A DNA stretch of 64,000 nt. It comes from Ignavibacteria bacterium. GTDB taxonomy: Bacteria > Bacteroidota > Ignavibacteria > Tepidaquicellales > Tepidaquicellaceae. Position numbers and translations under genes: made by a program. Each line of letters starts with the position of its first letter. Positions within the stretch are counted from its first letter, which is position 1. Location: the NCBI GenBank assembly GCA_016704345.1, contig JADJAH010000009.1:212462-276461 (forward strand). The letters are read 5' to 3'. Below, in pieces: positions 9,014 through 18,809 of the stretch. Below the pieces are notes generated by a model. That model was given only the letters and a program-made list of their open reading frames with translations. It ran no database searches and had not been told where the DNA came from.

Positions 9014-10370
9014 TTGTCAGCCGCAGTTTCTGAATTCTCCGGTTCTTGTTTTTTTATTTCATTTTCGATCACAACTTCTTTTTCCTTGTATTCCATAGAT
9101 CGATCCTCTGTAAGATACTTAAATTTCTTTATGAAATTTTCCGTACTCATGTTTCCAATAAGCGCAAGGCGGGCGACATTCTTGATCTCTTCAAAGTCAC
9201 TGCTCTCAAGGCGAATCATATATTGTCTTGCAACCTGGTAGCTGTCAGAATCAACATCCACTTCCCTCGTGCTGATCTTTCCATCATCATTAATTATGTC
9301 TTCAAATTTTATTGGAATGAGCTGACCTTTGTCCACAGTTACTATTGCTCCGGAATCACCCTGAAGAAGATATCTGACTGCAGCATAACCGAGATCCTGC
9401 GTGTACTCGCAATCATAAGGAATAGGCGATGCACATCGAAGTTCATATCCGATGTCTTTGCTGACAATGGTTACGTTGATTCCTCTTTCACGCAGCCTTC
9501 TTCTTACTTCATCTTTGGTGATTCTGCCGATGTCAATCTCTGAGAGTCTGATATTTCCGTGAAGGTCTTTTTCAAGATTCACATACGGATGGTTCATCAA
9601 TTCTTTATGATCAATTCTGGTAATTATTCCTTCTGCAAGAACAGCAACTCCGTAAGGATTTCCCTGAGCCAGTCTTTTAATTATTGATGCTTCAAGAATA
9701 TCGCAAACACATTCAAAGCTGACTGTCTTGTTGCCGAACTCTTCGCCAATAATAGTAAGTGTCGCGCCTGCCGCCTTGCCAATGCCAAGTGCAAGATGTC
9801 CGGCTTTCCTTCCCATAGATACAACATAGTACCATCTTCTAGTCGTCTGTGCATCAACCATCAGCGACTGTACTATTCTGAATCCGAAATCTCTTGCGGT
9901 TTGATAGCCAAATGTAGGCATGTTACCTGGAAGAGGCAGATCATTGTCGATTGTCTTGGGAACGTGCGCAACCTGTATCTGGCCTTTTGCCAGCTGATCT
10001 ATCTTGTACGCGCTTGTTGCAGTATCATCCCCGCCAATGGTAACAAGGTAATCAACTGAAAGTTGTGTAAGAGCCTTGAGCGATGCATCAAGCATATCTT
10101 TGCTCTTAGCAGGATTTACTCTTGAAGTCTGCAATATGCTTCCGCCGTCAAAGTGAATTCTGGACACATCATCAATTCTCAACTCCTTAAAATGTGATGA
10201 ATCTCCTTTGCTTAGAAATTCGAAGCCTTCATAAATTCCATACACAGTCAATCCCGAATTAATTGCTTCTATTGTGGCCGAGCGGATGACCCCGTTAATA
10301 CCGGGGCCGGACCTCCACCGACCAAGATGGCAAGTGTCTTTTTTCTGTAATGGTCGTCTGTTTTACCCAT
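9010..10370 (-). CDS. pfp: Phosphofructokinase, probably PPi-dependent, with a frameshift near its N-terminus
   Basis: Second PFK-fold enzyme. The downstream part carries GGDDT followed by PKTIDNDLPLPG, the aspartate/lysine pair typical of pyrophosphate-dependent enzymes that work reversibly. The longest uninterrupted frame starts only at 10251 and would lack the phosphate-binding loop. Upstream, another frame from the ATG at 10370 reads MGKTDDHYRKKTLAILVGGGPAP and breaks near 10302. Adding one C to the cc of ataccgggg restores GGGPAPGINGVIRSATIEA and joins the two halves. The true gene is therefore 9010..10370, and the shift is either a sequencing error or a recent mutation. It starts 35 bp after the membrane spermidine-synthase-like gene and overlaps pfkA by 4 bp. 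Confidence 0.85.
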
Positions 10371-10405
10371 GATTAGTAATTTATCTTCAATATAGTTTTA
10401 TATGT

Positions 10406-12844
10406 TCAGGCTTTTGCCGGCTTTAGCACTGCATTGCCTGATCTCTTCATTGCAAAAAACATTGCCGCAAGATAACACGCGGCAGCAAAAGCAAAAACAA
10501 ATCTGAATCCTCCGGTCATGGCAAAGATCATTGCCAGCACCGATCCTATAACTGAAAAGAATCCGTTAACGGCCCATGCAAGAGCTGTCACGCCTTTGTC
10601 AGAATCGCTTAGCATCCCGATACCAATCGGGAAAGGCATTCCCATGAAGAATGAAGGAACAGCAATCACAACGGCCGACACCACAACTCTGAGCCAAATG
10701 TCGGTGCGTGTAAGTGCTGAAAACAAATACGGATTCAGAAATCCAATTAACAGAATTGAAACAGCAATGACAAGGAAGATTATGTTAAGCCGTATCTTCT
10801 TGCCGCTGAAAAATTTCTTTGAGAACCAGCTTCCAAGTCCTGAGAAAATCAGCATAGTTGAAACTACTGTCAATAAAGTATAAACCGGCTGTCCCAGTAA
10901 CAGTGTGAATTTTTGGATCAATGCAATCTGCATCATTATATATGCTATTCCGAGAAGTGAGAAATAGACAAGGAATGATCTCGTGCCTTTGTCTGAGACA
11001 TATTTTTCTTTTGTTACGATGAATGGAAGTATCAGAAAAACGAATGCGGCAAGCAGTGACTGCACAAGGATCGCAGCCATTGTTGTTTCTGCTACCGGCT
11101 TGTCTTTCAGTGCAAGTATGGCCTTGTCGTCCTGAGAAAAAGTTTCTTTTACTCCGGCAAATGTTAATCCCCCGAAACCGATATTCTGATCAAAGAACGG
11201 CTTGTCGTCGGTTGCCGGCTCAACTTTTGCTCCGTATTTTTCAATCGAAACATCAACCGGTGATTCTATAAGTTCAGAATAAATGTTTGGTTGATTCAGA
11301 GTCGGATCGTAGAGAATCTCCAAACTTAGAGAAGCGGCTTCCCTGCGCATATCAAGGACCTCTTTCTCCGAGAATCCCCTCTTGCTGTAAATAATCCCGC
11401 CTAAGAATGACTTCTCACCTTCAAAATCTCCCGGCGGCCTGCGGAACACTACAAAACTTTTCTTGCTGTTCTCCAAACCTTTGCTGGTTTCATACCTTGC
11501 CTGTTTCAGAGTAGTAATCAGTTTAGGCAACTGTGTCTCCGGCCTTGAAATATAAAGTATACCGTCCCACTCAAGATGCCTGATGTAATCTGCAACGGCT
11601 TCTTTTGTCAGGATATAATTTTCTACCATCGACATTGCGCCGCTAGATACTGCAGATGAAGAAATTGTGTGTGCAGAAACTATAACATCATATTGAATCC
11701 TCTTTGATGTAAGCTGAGTTCTGGCATCGTCAGTTATGAGTTTTACTTTTTTATTATCCTTAACCAGAGGGCCGGTCCAGTATGCAAGATTGTTGCTTAT
11801 ATGGTCATTCAGAATTCCGTTGATCTCTACAGCTGTAATTGATTCCGCTCCGTAATAAAGTCCGCTGAGAATTTCTCCGCCTCCTGCAGACCCAATAATG
11901 AAGACTCTACCGACTGAATCCTTTGATGCAAATGCCATGTTCGAAGCATCTGCAGATTTGTTTGGCAGAGGCAATACTTTCACATTCGGTATAGTCGTAG
12001 TTGCATTACCGGCATCAATCACCGCGAGATAAGTGTCATATCCATCCTGAGCTTTTTCCTCATCCATCAGCACGTCAACTTTGGAGAATGTGTTCCAGTC
12101 TGTTCTTATCTTAAGATCGGGTCGAAGCTCCATATAGTTACCATAGATCTTATTTGCCGTGACCTTTATTGGAAGCCGGTTCTCTGCATCTATCAGAAAA
12201 ATGAATGACAAAAAAAAGAAGACAAGAGCTATGAGGGAAATGGCTTTGTTCGATTCGTAACCAAAGAGTATTGCAGCAAGAAATCCAATAGCCGCGGCTG
12301 CAACTATTCCGCCGCTTCCGCCAAGCGCAGGAATTACAATTACAAAAGCAACGCAGGCAAGACCTGCTCCGACAAGATCTGCAAAATAAAGTTTTGAAAC
12401 ATCACTCTTGAATCTGGTTAGTATCACAGAGATTATTAGTCCCGCAAAAAGAAAAGGTATTGTGATAAGAAGATAATAGATCGGCAGATAAACAAACTGC
12501 ATTGAATCAGTCATCAGACTAAACGGATCGAATGGAACTTTGCCTATAAGAATGAAGCACGCGATTACACTGAATCCGTAGATGGTCCCGAGTATGCTCA
12601 GCAATTTACCCGTAGGTATCTTGCCAATGCTCTTGCTTCTGAAAAGTATTACCCCGCTGATTCCAAATCCGAGAAGCGCAACGCTGATGATCATGAAGGC
12701 AAAGTGATACCACAAAGAAACGGATAAGACTCTCGTAAGTGTAAATTCAAGAAGTAGCGTTGACATCGCCGTAAGGAAGATACCGAAGTAGATCAATTTT
12801 GAGGGCGAGCCCGGTCTTATACGTGAAATATCGACAGGTGACAT
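10406..12844 (-). CDS. Membrane spermidine-synthase-like protein (SAM-binding domain between two TM blocks)
   Basis: An 812-residue protein in three parts: about seven hydrophobic segments (residues 18-215), a soluble Rossmann domain (about 225-580), and about six further hydrophobic segments (about 600-795). The soluble part carries the aminopropyltransferase-type motif GSAGGGEILSGLYYGA, the acidic ribose-binding AVEINGI and the downstream DDARTQL, so the SAM or decarboxylated-SAM pocket appears to be kept. Proteins of this layout are usually annotated as polyamine aminopropyltransferase-like or fused-MFS/spermidine synthase, but few have a known substrate. It lies between kdsA and the PFK pair in one minus-strand run. 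Substrate and product are unknown. Confidence 0.75.
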   Translation of the reverse strand: MSPVDISRIRPGSPSKLIYFGIFLTAMSTLLLEFTLTRVLSVSLWYHFAFMIISVALLGFGISGVILFRSKSIGKIPTGKLLSILGTIYGFSVIACFILIGKVPFDPFSLMTDSMQFVYLPIYYLLITIPFLFAGLIISVILTRFKSDVSKLYFADLVGAGLACVAFVIVIPALGGSGGIVAAAAIGFLAAILFGYESNKAISLIALVFFFLSFIFLIDAENRLPIKVTANKIYGNYMELRPDLKIRTDWNTFSKVDVLMDEEKAQDGYDTYLAVIDAGNATTTIPNVKVLPLPNKSADASNMAFASKDSVGRVFIIGSAGGGEILSGLYYGAESITAVEINGILNDHISNNLAYWTGPLVKDNKKVKLITDDARTQLTSKRIQYDVIVSAHTISSSAVSSGAMSMVENYILTKEAVADYIRHLEWDGILYISRPETQLPKLITTLKQARYETSKGLENSKKSFVVFRRPPGDFEGEKSFLGGIIYSKRGFSEKEVLDMRREAASLSLEILYDPTLNQPNIYSELIESPVDVSIEKYGAKVEPATDDKPFFDQNIGFGGLTFAGVKETFSQDDKAILALKDKPVAETTMAAILVQSLLAAFVFLILPFIVTKEKYVSDKGTRSFLVYFSLLGIAYIMMQIALIQKFTLLLGQPVYTLLTVVSTMLIFSGLGSWFSKKFFSGKKIRLNIIFLVIAVSILLIGFLNPYLFSALTRTDIWLRVVVSAVVIAVPSFFMGMPFPIGIGMLSDSDKGVTALAWAVNGFFSVIGSVLAMIFAMTGGFRFVFAFAAACYLAAMFFAMKRSGNAVLKPAKA

Positions 12845-12854
12845 TTCAGATCTG

Positions 12855-13691
12855 CTAAACTATTGGTTTGAAAGAACGAGCAAGTTTGTTGATTGAATTA
12901 ATTTGTTCGAGCAATCTCTGCATCCTGCTAAGCTTCATCATGCTCTTTGCATCGCTAAAAGCCTTTGCCGGATTCGGATGAGTTTCTATAAAAAAGCCGT
13001 CAACGCCAACACCTGCGGCTGCCCTTGCAAGAGGAGCTATAAATTCAGGATTGCCACCGCTGACACCGCTATCTTTAGAAGGCATCTGAACAGAGTGTGT
13101 TGCATCAAAGATCACCGGATATCCTATCTTCTTCATTATTACAATGCTTCTCATATCTACTACCAGGTTGTTGTATCCGAATGTCGAACCTCGTTCCGTA
13201 AGCATTATCTTTTTATTGCCGACTGCCGAAATTTTTTCTGTCTGATACTTCATATCTTCGGGAGCCATGAACTGCCCTTTCTTGATGTTGACAACTTTTC
13301 CGGTTTCACCTGCAGCTTCCAGCAATTCCGTTTGTCTGCAAAGAAACGCGGGGATCTGCAGCACGTCCACGACTTCAGCCACAATGCCCGCTTCTATCTC
13401 CGAATGAATGTCCGTTAGTATAGGCACATTGAATTCCCTTTTGATATCAGATAAAATATCAAGAGCTTTATCCATTCCGATTGATCTGAAAGAATCAGCG
13501 GAGGTTCTGTTTGCCTTAGCGTAAGAAGACTTGTAAATGAAAGGGATCTTCAACTTGTCCGTGATCTCCTTGAGCTTTTCACAGGTTCTGAATGCAACAG
13601 ACCTTGACTCTACCACACAAGGTCCCGATATCAGCAAAAAATTTTCAGTGTACTTAAGACCTAATTCCTTTTTAAAATATTCCGGCAGCAT
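12855..13691 (-). CDS. kdsA: 3-deoxy-8-phosphooctulonate (KDO-8-P) synthase
   Basis: Condenses phosphoenolpyruvate with D-arabinose 5-phosphate to give KDO-8-phosphate for lipopolysaccharide. Of 278 residues, characteristic stretches are SGPCVVESR (23-31), YKSSYAKANRTS, TDIHS, ERGSTFGYNNLVVDMR and FDATHSVQMP. The cysteine in GPCVVES indicates the metal-dependent class, because metal-independent enzymes have asparagine there. This gene is independent evidence for a Gram-negative outer membrane. It starts only 3 bp after the TrmH-type gene and 10 bp before the next gene, so all three are likely on one transcript. Confidence 0.95.
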   Translation of the reverse strand: MLPEYFKKELGLKYTENFLLISGPCVVESRSVAFRTCEKLKEITDKLKIPFIYKSSYAKANRTSADSFRSIGMDKALDILSDIKREFNVPILTDIHSEIEAGIVAEVVDVLQIPAFLCRQTELLEAAGETGKVVNIKKGQFMAPEDMKYQTEKISAVGNKKIMLTERGSTFGYNNLVVDMRSIVIMKKIGYPVIFDATHSVQMPSKDSGVSGGNPEFIAPLARAAAGVGVDGFFIETHPNPAKAFSDAKSMMKLSRMQRLLEQINSINKLARSFKPIV

Positions 13692-13694
13692 AAT

Positions 13695-14279
13695 TCATCT
13701 TCTTGAATAATCCTCAAGTTTTTCCCTGAGTTCTTTTTTTGTGAACTGTGATCTCTCGTACATACCTTTGCCTGATCTTTGTCTAAGCGCTTCATAAAGA
13801 CATACGGCTGCAGTAACGGAGACATTCAATGATTGAACCATTCCATACATGGGAACATTAAAACTCACATCGCTTAATTCTATCGCTTCTTTTGAAACTC
13901 CCGTATGCTCATTACCAAGAACTATGGCAGTCCTGCCGGTTAGGTTCAGATCAAACAATGTCCTACTTTTGTCCGTATTCTCTATGTAAGTTGTATAGAT
14001 TCTATATTTCATTGACTTCAGTTCTTCAAAACAGTTTTCAACACTCTTGAATCTGATAAGGTCAACCCACTTTTTGGCGCTTGCTGATGAAAATTTTCCG
14101 ATCTTTGGAAACTTGTTGGTATTGTATATAAGGTAGACTTCTCCGACGCCTACTGCATCGGCGCTCCTTAATATTGCGCTTACATTGTGAGGATCGTGAA
14201 TGTTTTCTAGAACGAGTGTTAAGTTTTTTTGCCTTTTTAAGACAACTTCAGAGATTTTTGCAAACCTTTTTGGAGTCAA
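13695..14279 (-). CDS. trmH: TrmH-family RNA 2'-O-methyltransferase
   Basis: SPOUT-fold methyltransferase of 194 residues. Motif 1 (LENIHDPHNVSAILRSADAVGV, about residues 24-45) includes the N and R used for RNA binding. The trefoil-knot SAM site is IVLGNEHTGVS and NVPMYGMVQSLNVSVTAAVCLYE. The short form without an N-terminal substrate domain and the arginine-rich C-terminus fit tRNA Gm18 methylase (TrmH), although other SpoU targets are possible. It is the first gene of the minus-strand run and is divergent, across 68 bp, from the outer membrane protein gene. Confidence 0.85.
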   Translation of the reverse strand: MTPKRFAKISEVVLKRQKNLTLVLENIHDPHNVSAILRSADAVGVGEVYLIYNTNKFPKIGKFSSASAKKWVDLIRFKSVENCFEELKSMKYRIYTTYIENTDKSRTLFDLNLTGRTAIVLGNEHTGVSKEAIELSDVSFNVPMYGMVQSLNVSVTAAVCLYEALRQRSGKGMYERSQFTKKELREKLEDYSRR

Positions 14280-14347
14280 GGCTGTTTGGATTTTGAGTTC
14301 AAGATTAGTTTTTTAACTTATAAAAACAATTAACAAATCTCACAATC

Positions 14348-15004
14348 ATGAAAAGGTTTCTCACCTTGATTGCCGCCGCATTACTCATCATTACGTATTC
14401 AGCACAAAGCAGCTTCGCTCAATATAAACTTCCTGACAAAGGTCCGACAAAGAAGGACATACCCCGAAATCAATGGGGAGTCGGCCTTGACTATTCCGAA
14501 GGAGGTTTCGGACCGATGATAGCATATTATCTTCCTTCAGGCAACAACTCTGATTTCCTTTCCAAGCTGTCGGTTGCAGGATATTCTGATTCAAAAGAAA
14601 TTCAAAGAACTGACATCAACGGAAACGTGTTCATTGAGAACAAGATAAACCGGATATTTACGATGCCGATGAGTATTGGCTGGAGAGTTGAACCGTTCAA
14701 AGCTGATCTTGAAGGCGACTTCAATCCTGTGTTTAGCATTGGGCTTTCACCTGCTCTTATCGCATATAATCCCTACGATCAGGAATTTTTCTCTGCAATT
14801 GATGATACAAAAACAAAATTTGCATTTGGAGGATTCACAGGCGTAGGATTTTCATATCAGCAGAGCGAAGGCGTCTCAATGAATATGAATTTCAACTACT
14901 ATTACCTTCCAATAATGGGCGAAGGAATTTACAGCATTGAAAACAATGAGATCAAGAATATTGGTGGATTTCAGATCTCATTTGGAATCAACTTCTTAAA
15001 CTAA
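14348..15004 (+). CDS. Probable outer membrane beta-barrel protein
   Basis: A 218-residue secreted protein. A signal peptide is clear (MKRFLTLIAAALLIITYSA... with cleavage probably after SSFA, about residue 24). The mature part alternates hydrophobic and polar residues in strands such as WGVGLDYSEGGFGPMIAYYL, and ends in an aromatic-rich strand (GGFQISFGINFLN) like those that close outer-membrane barrels. About 8 strands could fit. No family was recognised. It is the first plus-strand gene of the divergent pair with trmH and is not clearly part of the sugar cluster that follows. Confidence 0.6.
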   Translation: MKRFLTLIAAALLIITYSAQSSFAQYKLPDKGPTKKDIPRNQWGVGLDYSEGGFGPMIAYYLPSGNNSDFLSKLSVAGYSDSKEIQRTDINGNVFIENKINRIFTMPMSIGWRVEPFKADLEGDFNPVFSIGLSPALIAYNPYDQEFFSAIDDTKTKFAFGGFTGVGFSYQQSEGVSMNMNFNYYYLPIMGEGIYSIENNEIKNIGGFQISFGINFLN

Positions 15005-15114
15005 TTGAGAATCTTTCTCTGTGACAAGATCACACTGTTAGAATTTTAAGATAAGTTTAAGAAGATGTTGTTAGATATATTCTCTGAATTTTGTATTTTT
15101 GCACAAGCATATGT

Positions 15115-16131
15115 ATGAATAAGAATATACTCTATATCTGCGGTTCCAGAAATCAGACAATAATGCTTCACCGGATTTCGCAGAATATTCCGGGTTACAA
15201 TCATTATTTCACACCTTACTATGCCGACGGCATAGAGAGAGTTGCCGCAAGGCTAGGTCTGCTGGACTTTTCAGTCCTGGGAGGAGAATTTTACAGACAG
15301 TCAACTGAATATTTTGCTGCAAACAACCTGCAACTCGATTTCAGAGGCGAAGCACGCGAGTACGAACTCGTAATCATTTGCAGCGATCTGATCATCCCAA
15401 AGAACATCAAAGGCAAAAGGATCGTGTTGGTTCAGGAAGGGATGACCGATCCGGAAAACCTTCCATACAAAATGGTTAAGAAACTTGGAATTCCTTACTA
15501 CTTTGGAGGAACAGCAGCAACCGGCCTTTCCGATATGTACGAAATTTTCTGTGTCGCTTCCGAAGGTTACAGAGAACTTTTTGAAATGAAAGGAGTGAAG
15601 CCTGAAAAGATACGCGTTACAGGCATTCCTAATTTTGACAATTGCGCTGAAAATCTAGATAATGACTTTCCTCATAAAGGATACGCGCTTGTATGTACAT
15701 CTGATGCGAGAGAGACTTACAAAACCGAAAATAGAAAGAAGTTCATTCTTAAAGCAAAGGGTCTTTCTGAAGGAAAGCAAATGATCTTCAAGCTTCACCC
15801 CAATGAGAACGTACCAAGAGCGACACGCGAAATCAACAAGTACGCACCCGGCTCAATTGTCTACCACAAAGGCAAGACCGATGAGATGGTTGCAAACTGC
15901 GATATACTTATTACACATTATTCTAGTGTTGTTTATGTCGGCATTGCACTGGGGAAAAAAGTCCATTCATCATTCGACATCAACGAACTCCACAGACTCT
16001 CTCCTATACAAAACAAAGGAGCATCTGCAAGCATAATTGCAGGTGAATGCCTGAAGCTGCTTGAAGTGACCGTTAGTAAATCTGTTGAGAATAACTTGGA
16101 TAATGTCCGGATAGCAGGAATGACAGCCTGA
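15115..16131 (+). CDS. GT-B-like transferase (CDP-glycerol glycerophosphotransferase / epimerase-like fold)
   Basis: A 338-residue protein from the ATG at 15115; a longer frame begins with TTG at 15091 but only adds a poor leader. The N-terminal half begins NKNILYICGSRNQTIMLHRI, a Rossmann strand and loop. The C-terminal half carries FKLHPNENVPRATREI, followed by NCDILITHYSSVVYVGIALGK, the donor-nucleotide pattern of GT-B enzymes such as CDP-glycerol glycerophosphotransferases and UDP-GlcNAc 2-epimerases. It opens the sugar cluster, 7 bp before the cytidylyltransferase, so it may transfer the CMP-sugar made by its neighbours. Exact activity is unknown. Confidence 0.6.
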   Translation: MNKNILYICGSRNQTIMLHRISQNIPGYNHYFTPYYADGIERVAARLGLLDFSVLGGEFYRQSTEYFAANNLQLDFRGEAREYELVIICSDLIIPKNIKGKRIVLVQEGMTDPENLPYKMVKKLGIPYYFGGTAATGLSDMYEIFCVASEGYRELFEMKGVKPEKIRVTGIPNFDNCAENLDNDFPHKGYALVCTSDARETYKTENRKKFILKAKGLSEGKQMIFKLHPNENVPRATREINKYAPGSIVYHKGKTDEMVANCDILITHYSSVVYVGIALGKKVHSSFDINELHRLSPIQNKGASASIIAGECLKLLEVTVSKSVENNLDNVRIAGMTA

Positions 16132-16138
16132 ACACATC

Positions 16139-16951
16139 TTGAATTCAGCAGACAATAAAATACTGATTGTAATACAGGCACGCATAGGTTCCACAAGACT
16201 TCCGGGAAAAGTCATGCTTCCGCTTGCCGGCAAACCGTTGCTCTGCAGAATGTACGAAAGAGTAGCAGCCGCAAATGTACCGAAAGAAATAGTCATCGCC
16301 ACAACCATGGAAAGGGAAGATGATGAAGTGGAAGCTATTTGTAAAGAATTCGGAATGAATTGTTTCAGAGGTCACGAAACTGACTTGCTAGACAGGCACT
16401 ATAAAGCCGCAATAGATTTTGGAGCTAGGCATATTGCGAAAATTCCATCCGATTGTCCGCTCATTTGTCCAAACGTAATTGACAGAGTCGCAGGATTTTA
16501 TTCTTCCAATCATGACAAATATGATTATGTGAGCAATCTTCATCCGGCTACTTATCCTGACGGGCAAGATGTGGAGATCATGTCAATTCGTATTCTTGAA
16601 CAAGCATGGAAAGAATCATCAAAGAATTTTGAACGGGAGCATACGACTCCTTATATATGGGAGAATCCGGAAAAATTCAGGAGCGGAAATGTTGAGTGGG
16701 AAACGGGTCTTGATTTTTCGATGAGTCATAGAATGACAATTGATTATCCCGAAGATTATGAATTCATCAAAGCAGTATTTGAACAGCTATATTTTGAAAA
16801 GAACATTTTCACTCTTTGTGATGTGATGATGTTGCTTGACAGAAAGCCGGAGCTGCTTGAAATAAACTCGAAGTATGCCGGCGTCAACTGGTACAGGAAC
16901 CATATTGATGAGCTGAAAACTATTCAGCCCGATCGAACAAGATTTGCATGA
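16139..16951 (+). CDS. SpsF-type cytidylyltransferase
   Basis: Nucleotidyltransferase of the acylneuraminate cytidylyltransferase/SpsF group, expected to activate a sugar acid with CTP. Of 270 residues, the N-terminal nucleotide loop IQARIGSTRLPGKVMLPLAGKPLL (residues 11-34) is diagnostic. The acceptor-side ERxxDE/DLLDRHY and IPSDCPLICPNVIDRV follow. The start is TTG at 16139, because no ATG lies before the conserved first strand. Its location with a NeuB-type synthase suggests CMP activation of an ulosonic acid. Confidence 0.85.
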   Translation: MNSADNKILIVIQARIGSTRLPGKVMLPLAGKPLLCRMYERVAAANVPKEIVIATTMEREDDEVEAICKEFGMNCFRGHETDLLDRHYKAAIDFGARHIAKIPSDCPLICPNVIDRVAGFYSSNHDKYDYVSNLHPATYPDGQDVEIMSIRILEQAWKESSKNFEREHTTPYIWENPEKFRSGNVEWETGLDFSMSHRMTIDYPEDYEFIKAVFEQLYFEKNIFTLCDVMMLLDRKPELLEINSKYAGVNWYRNHIDELKTIQPDRTRFA

Positions 16952-17002
16952 AATCTTAATTATTTAATAGACAATTTCATTTATAACATACCAATCCTAC
17001 AA

Positions 17003-17860
17003 TTGGAACAAGATAAGATTCAGAATCTCAGAGAAATTGCATTCAATGTAAGAGAGCACATTATACGCATGTCCGGTGACGGTGGATGTTTCATAGGCGC
17101 TTCATTATCCTGTGCAGATCTTATGGTGTACCTCTACAAACAATTCCTCAATGTTCATCCCGGAAATCTCAATGATCCGAACAGAGATTATCTCTTTCTT
17201 TCAAAAGGTCATGATGTTCCTGCGCTCTACGGAACCTTCGCCGAACTTGGCTTCATTGAAAAGGACCGCCTCAAGAATCATCTCAAGACAAATGATTTCA
17301 TTTACTGGCATCCTAACATGAATATCCCAGGCATTGAATTTTATTCGGGATCTCTTGGTCATTCGCTGAGTGTTGCTATCGGAGTAGCAATTGACTGCAA
17401 GATCAAGAATCAAAATAATAAGGTCGTAGTGATTCTCGGCGACGGCGAACTTAACGAGGGCAGCATCTGGGAAGGCGCTCTGGTGGCGGCGGCGAAGAAA
17501 CTCGATAATATTGTTGCTGTGGTTGACCGGAATAAATTTCAGGCAAACATTGAAACCGAAAAACTGATTCCGCTAAATTCAATCACAGATAAGTTTGAAG
17601 CCTTCGGCTGGAAGACATCAAGCGCGGACGGACATGATTTCGAAAGTCTTGAGAGAGCGTTTGCTGATCTTCCTTACGAACAAGGCAAACCTTCACTGAT
17701 AGTTGCAGACACTGTTCGCGGCAAAGGGCTTCCGAGCATTGAAGCTCAGGCACACAGGTGGTTTGTGAATTTTTCCAAAGAAGAAGTTGCAGAACTTCTA
17801 ATTGAACTTCGCGGCGGAAAGAAAACCGACCTCACATCAGAGGAAATAATTGCACGATAA
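17003..17860 (+). CDS. Transketolase, N-terminal (thiamine diphosphate-binding) subunit
   Basis: The 285-residue first half of a split transketolase. The ThDP motif is complete: GDGELNEGSIWEG followed by DRNKFQAN. The family signatures FLSKGHDVPALYG and GSLGHSLSVAIG are also present. The start is TTG. Two-subunit transketolases are common in archaea and some bacteria, and when found inside sugar clusters they are thought to transfer a two-carbon unit to build unusual sugars. Here the gene lies between a cytidylyltransferase and an aminotransferase, which favours a specialised biosynthetic role over the pentose phosphate pathway. The C-terminal subunit gene starts 14 bp downstream. Confidence 0.88.
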   Translation: MEQDKIQNLREIAFNVREHIIRMSGDGGCFIGASLSCADLMVYLYKQFLNVHPGNLNDPNRDYLFLSKGHDVPALYGTFAELGFIEKDRLKNHLKTNDFIYWHPNMNIPGIEFYSGSLGHSLSVAIGVAIDCKIKNQNNKVVVILGDGELNEGSIWEGALVAAAKKLDNIVAVVDRNKFQANIETEKLIPLNSITDKFEAFGWKTSSADGHDFESLERAFADLPYEQGKPSLIVADTVRGKGLPSIEAQAHRWFVNFSKEEVAELLIELRGGKKTDLTSEEIIAR

Positions 17861-17874
17861 AGAAATTAAATTAT

Positions 17875-18792
17875 ATGACATACGAAGATATTCTGAGAGA
17901 ACTTGTTGAGCATGACAATAGATTCATGGTGCTTACCGCGGAGAACAGAGCCGCTATCAGAAATCTCCCTGATCAGATAGGAGACAGATTCATAGACACC
18001 GGCATAACCGAACAAACGCTTGTCGGTGTTGCAGCGGGGCTTGCACTGCGCGGAAGAATTCCCGTTGCTCATGCACTTGCCACATTCCTGACAATGAGAG
18101 CATTCGAATTCATTCGCACTGATGTTGGCATCAGCGGACTTCCCGTGAAGCTTGTCGGAGGATTTTCCGGCTTCCTTTCTGAAGCAAACGGTCCTACGCA
18201 TCAGGCAATTGAAGATGTTTCCATCATGAGAGGAATTCCTAACATAAATGTCTTTTGCCCGGCTGATGAAGAAGACATGTTGATAGGATTGAGAAAAGTC
18301 CTGCTAAGTCCGGATCCGTTTTATATCAGATACAATAATGTAAAGCCGGCGATCAGACACTCCAAAGATTTCGAGATAGGCAAAGCGGAAGTGATAGCAG
18401 AAGGAACAGACATTACTCTGCTTGTTTACGGACTCATGTTCACCGAAGCTATTAGTGCAAGAGAGATCCTTGAGATGTCAGGCTATTCAACAGGGCTGGT
18501 AAACATGAGGACAGTCAAGCCAATTGACGAGGAAGTAATTCTTCGCGCAGCTGAATCATCTGAATTGGTCGTGACAATCGAAGATCATTTTCTCACTGGT
18601 GGATTGTACTCAATTGTCTGCGAAACAATTGTGAGGAATAATCACAAAGCAGAAGTATTGCCGATAGCATTGCAGGACACGTGGTTCAAGCCTGCATTGC
18701 TGAAAGATGTTCTGGAATACGAGGGGTTTACGGGAAAAGCAATTGCCGAGAAAGTGATTGGCAGAATGAAACAACATGATTACAGAAAATAA
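17875..18792 (+). CDS. Transketolase, C-terminal subunit
   Basis: The 305-residue second half of the split transketolase, carrying the pyrimidine-binding region (FIDTGITEQTLVGVAAGLALRG, about residues 40-61, with the catalytic glutamate in TEQ) and the C-terminal domain (LLVYGLMFTEAISAREIL, TIEDHFLTGGLYS). It should form a heterotetramer with the preceding subunit, the active site lying between the two. It is 14 bp after the N-terminal subunit gene and 17 bp before the aminotransferase gene, all in one strand and probably one message. Confidence 0.88.
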   Translation: MTYEDILRELVEHDNRFMVLTAENRAAIRNLPDQIGDRFIDTGITEQTLVGVAAGLALRGRIPVAHALATFLTMRAFEFIRTDVGISGLPVKLVGGFSGFLSEANGPTHQAIEDVSIMRGIPNINVFCPADEEDMLIGLRKVLLSPDPFYIRYNNVKPAIRHSKDFEIGKAEVIAEGTDITLLVYGLMFTEAISAREILEMSGYSTGLVNMRTVKPIDEEVILRAAESSELVVTIEDHFLTGGLYSIVCETIVRNNHKAEVLPIALQDTWFKPALLKDVLEYEGFTGKAIAEKVIGRMKQHDYRK

Positions 18793-18809
18793 ATATTCAA
18801 CGGACACAA

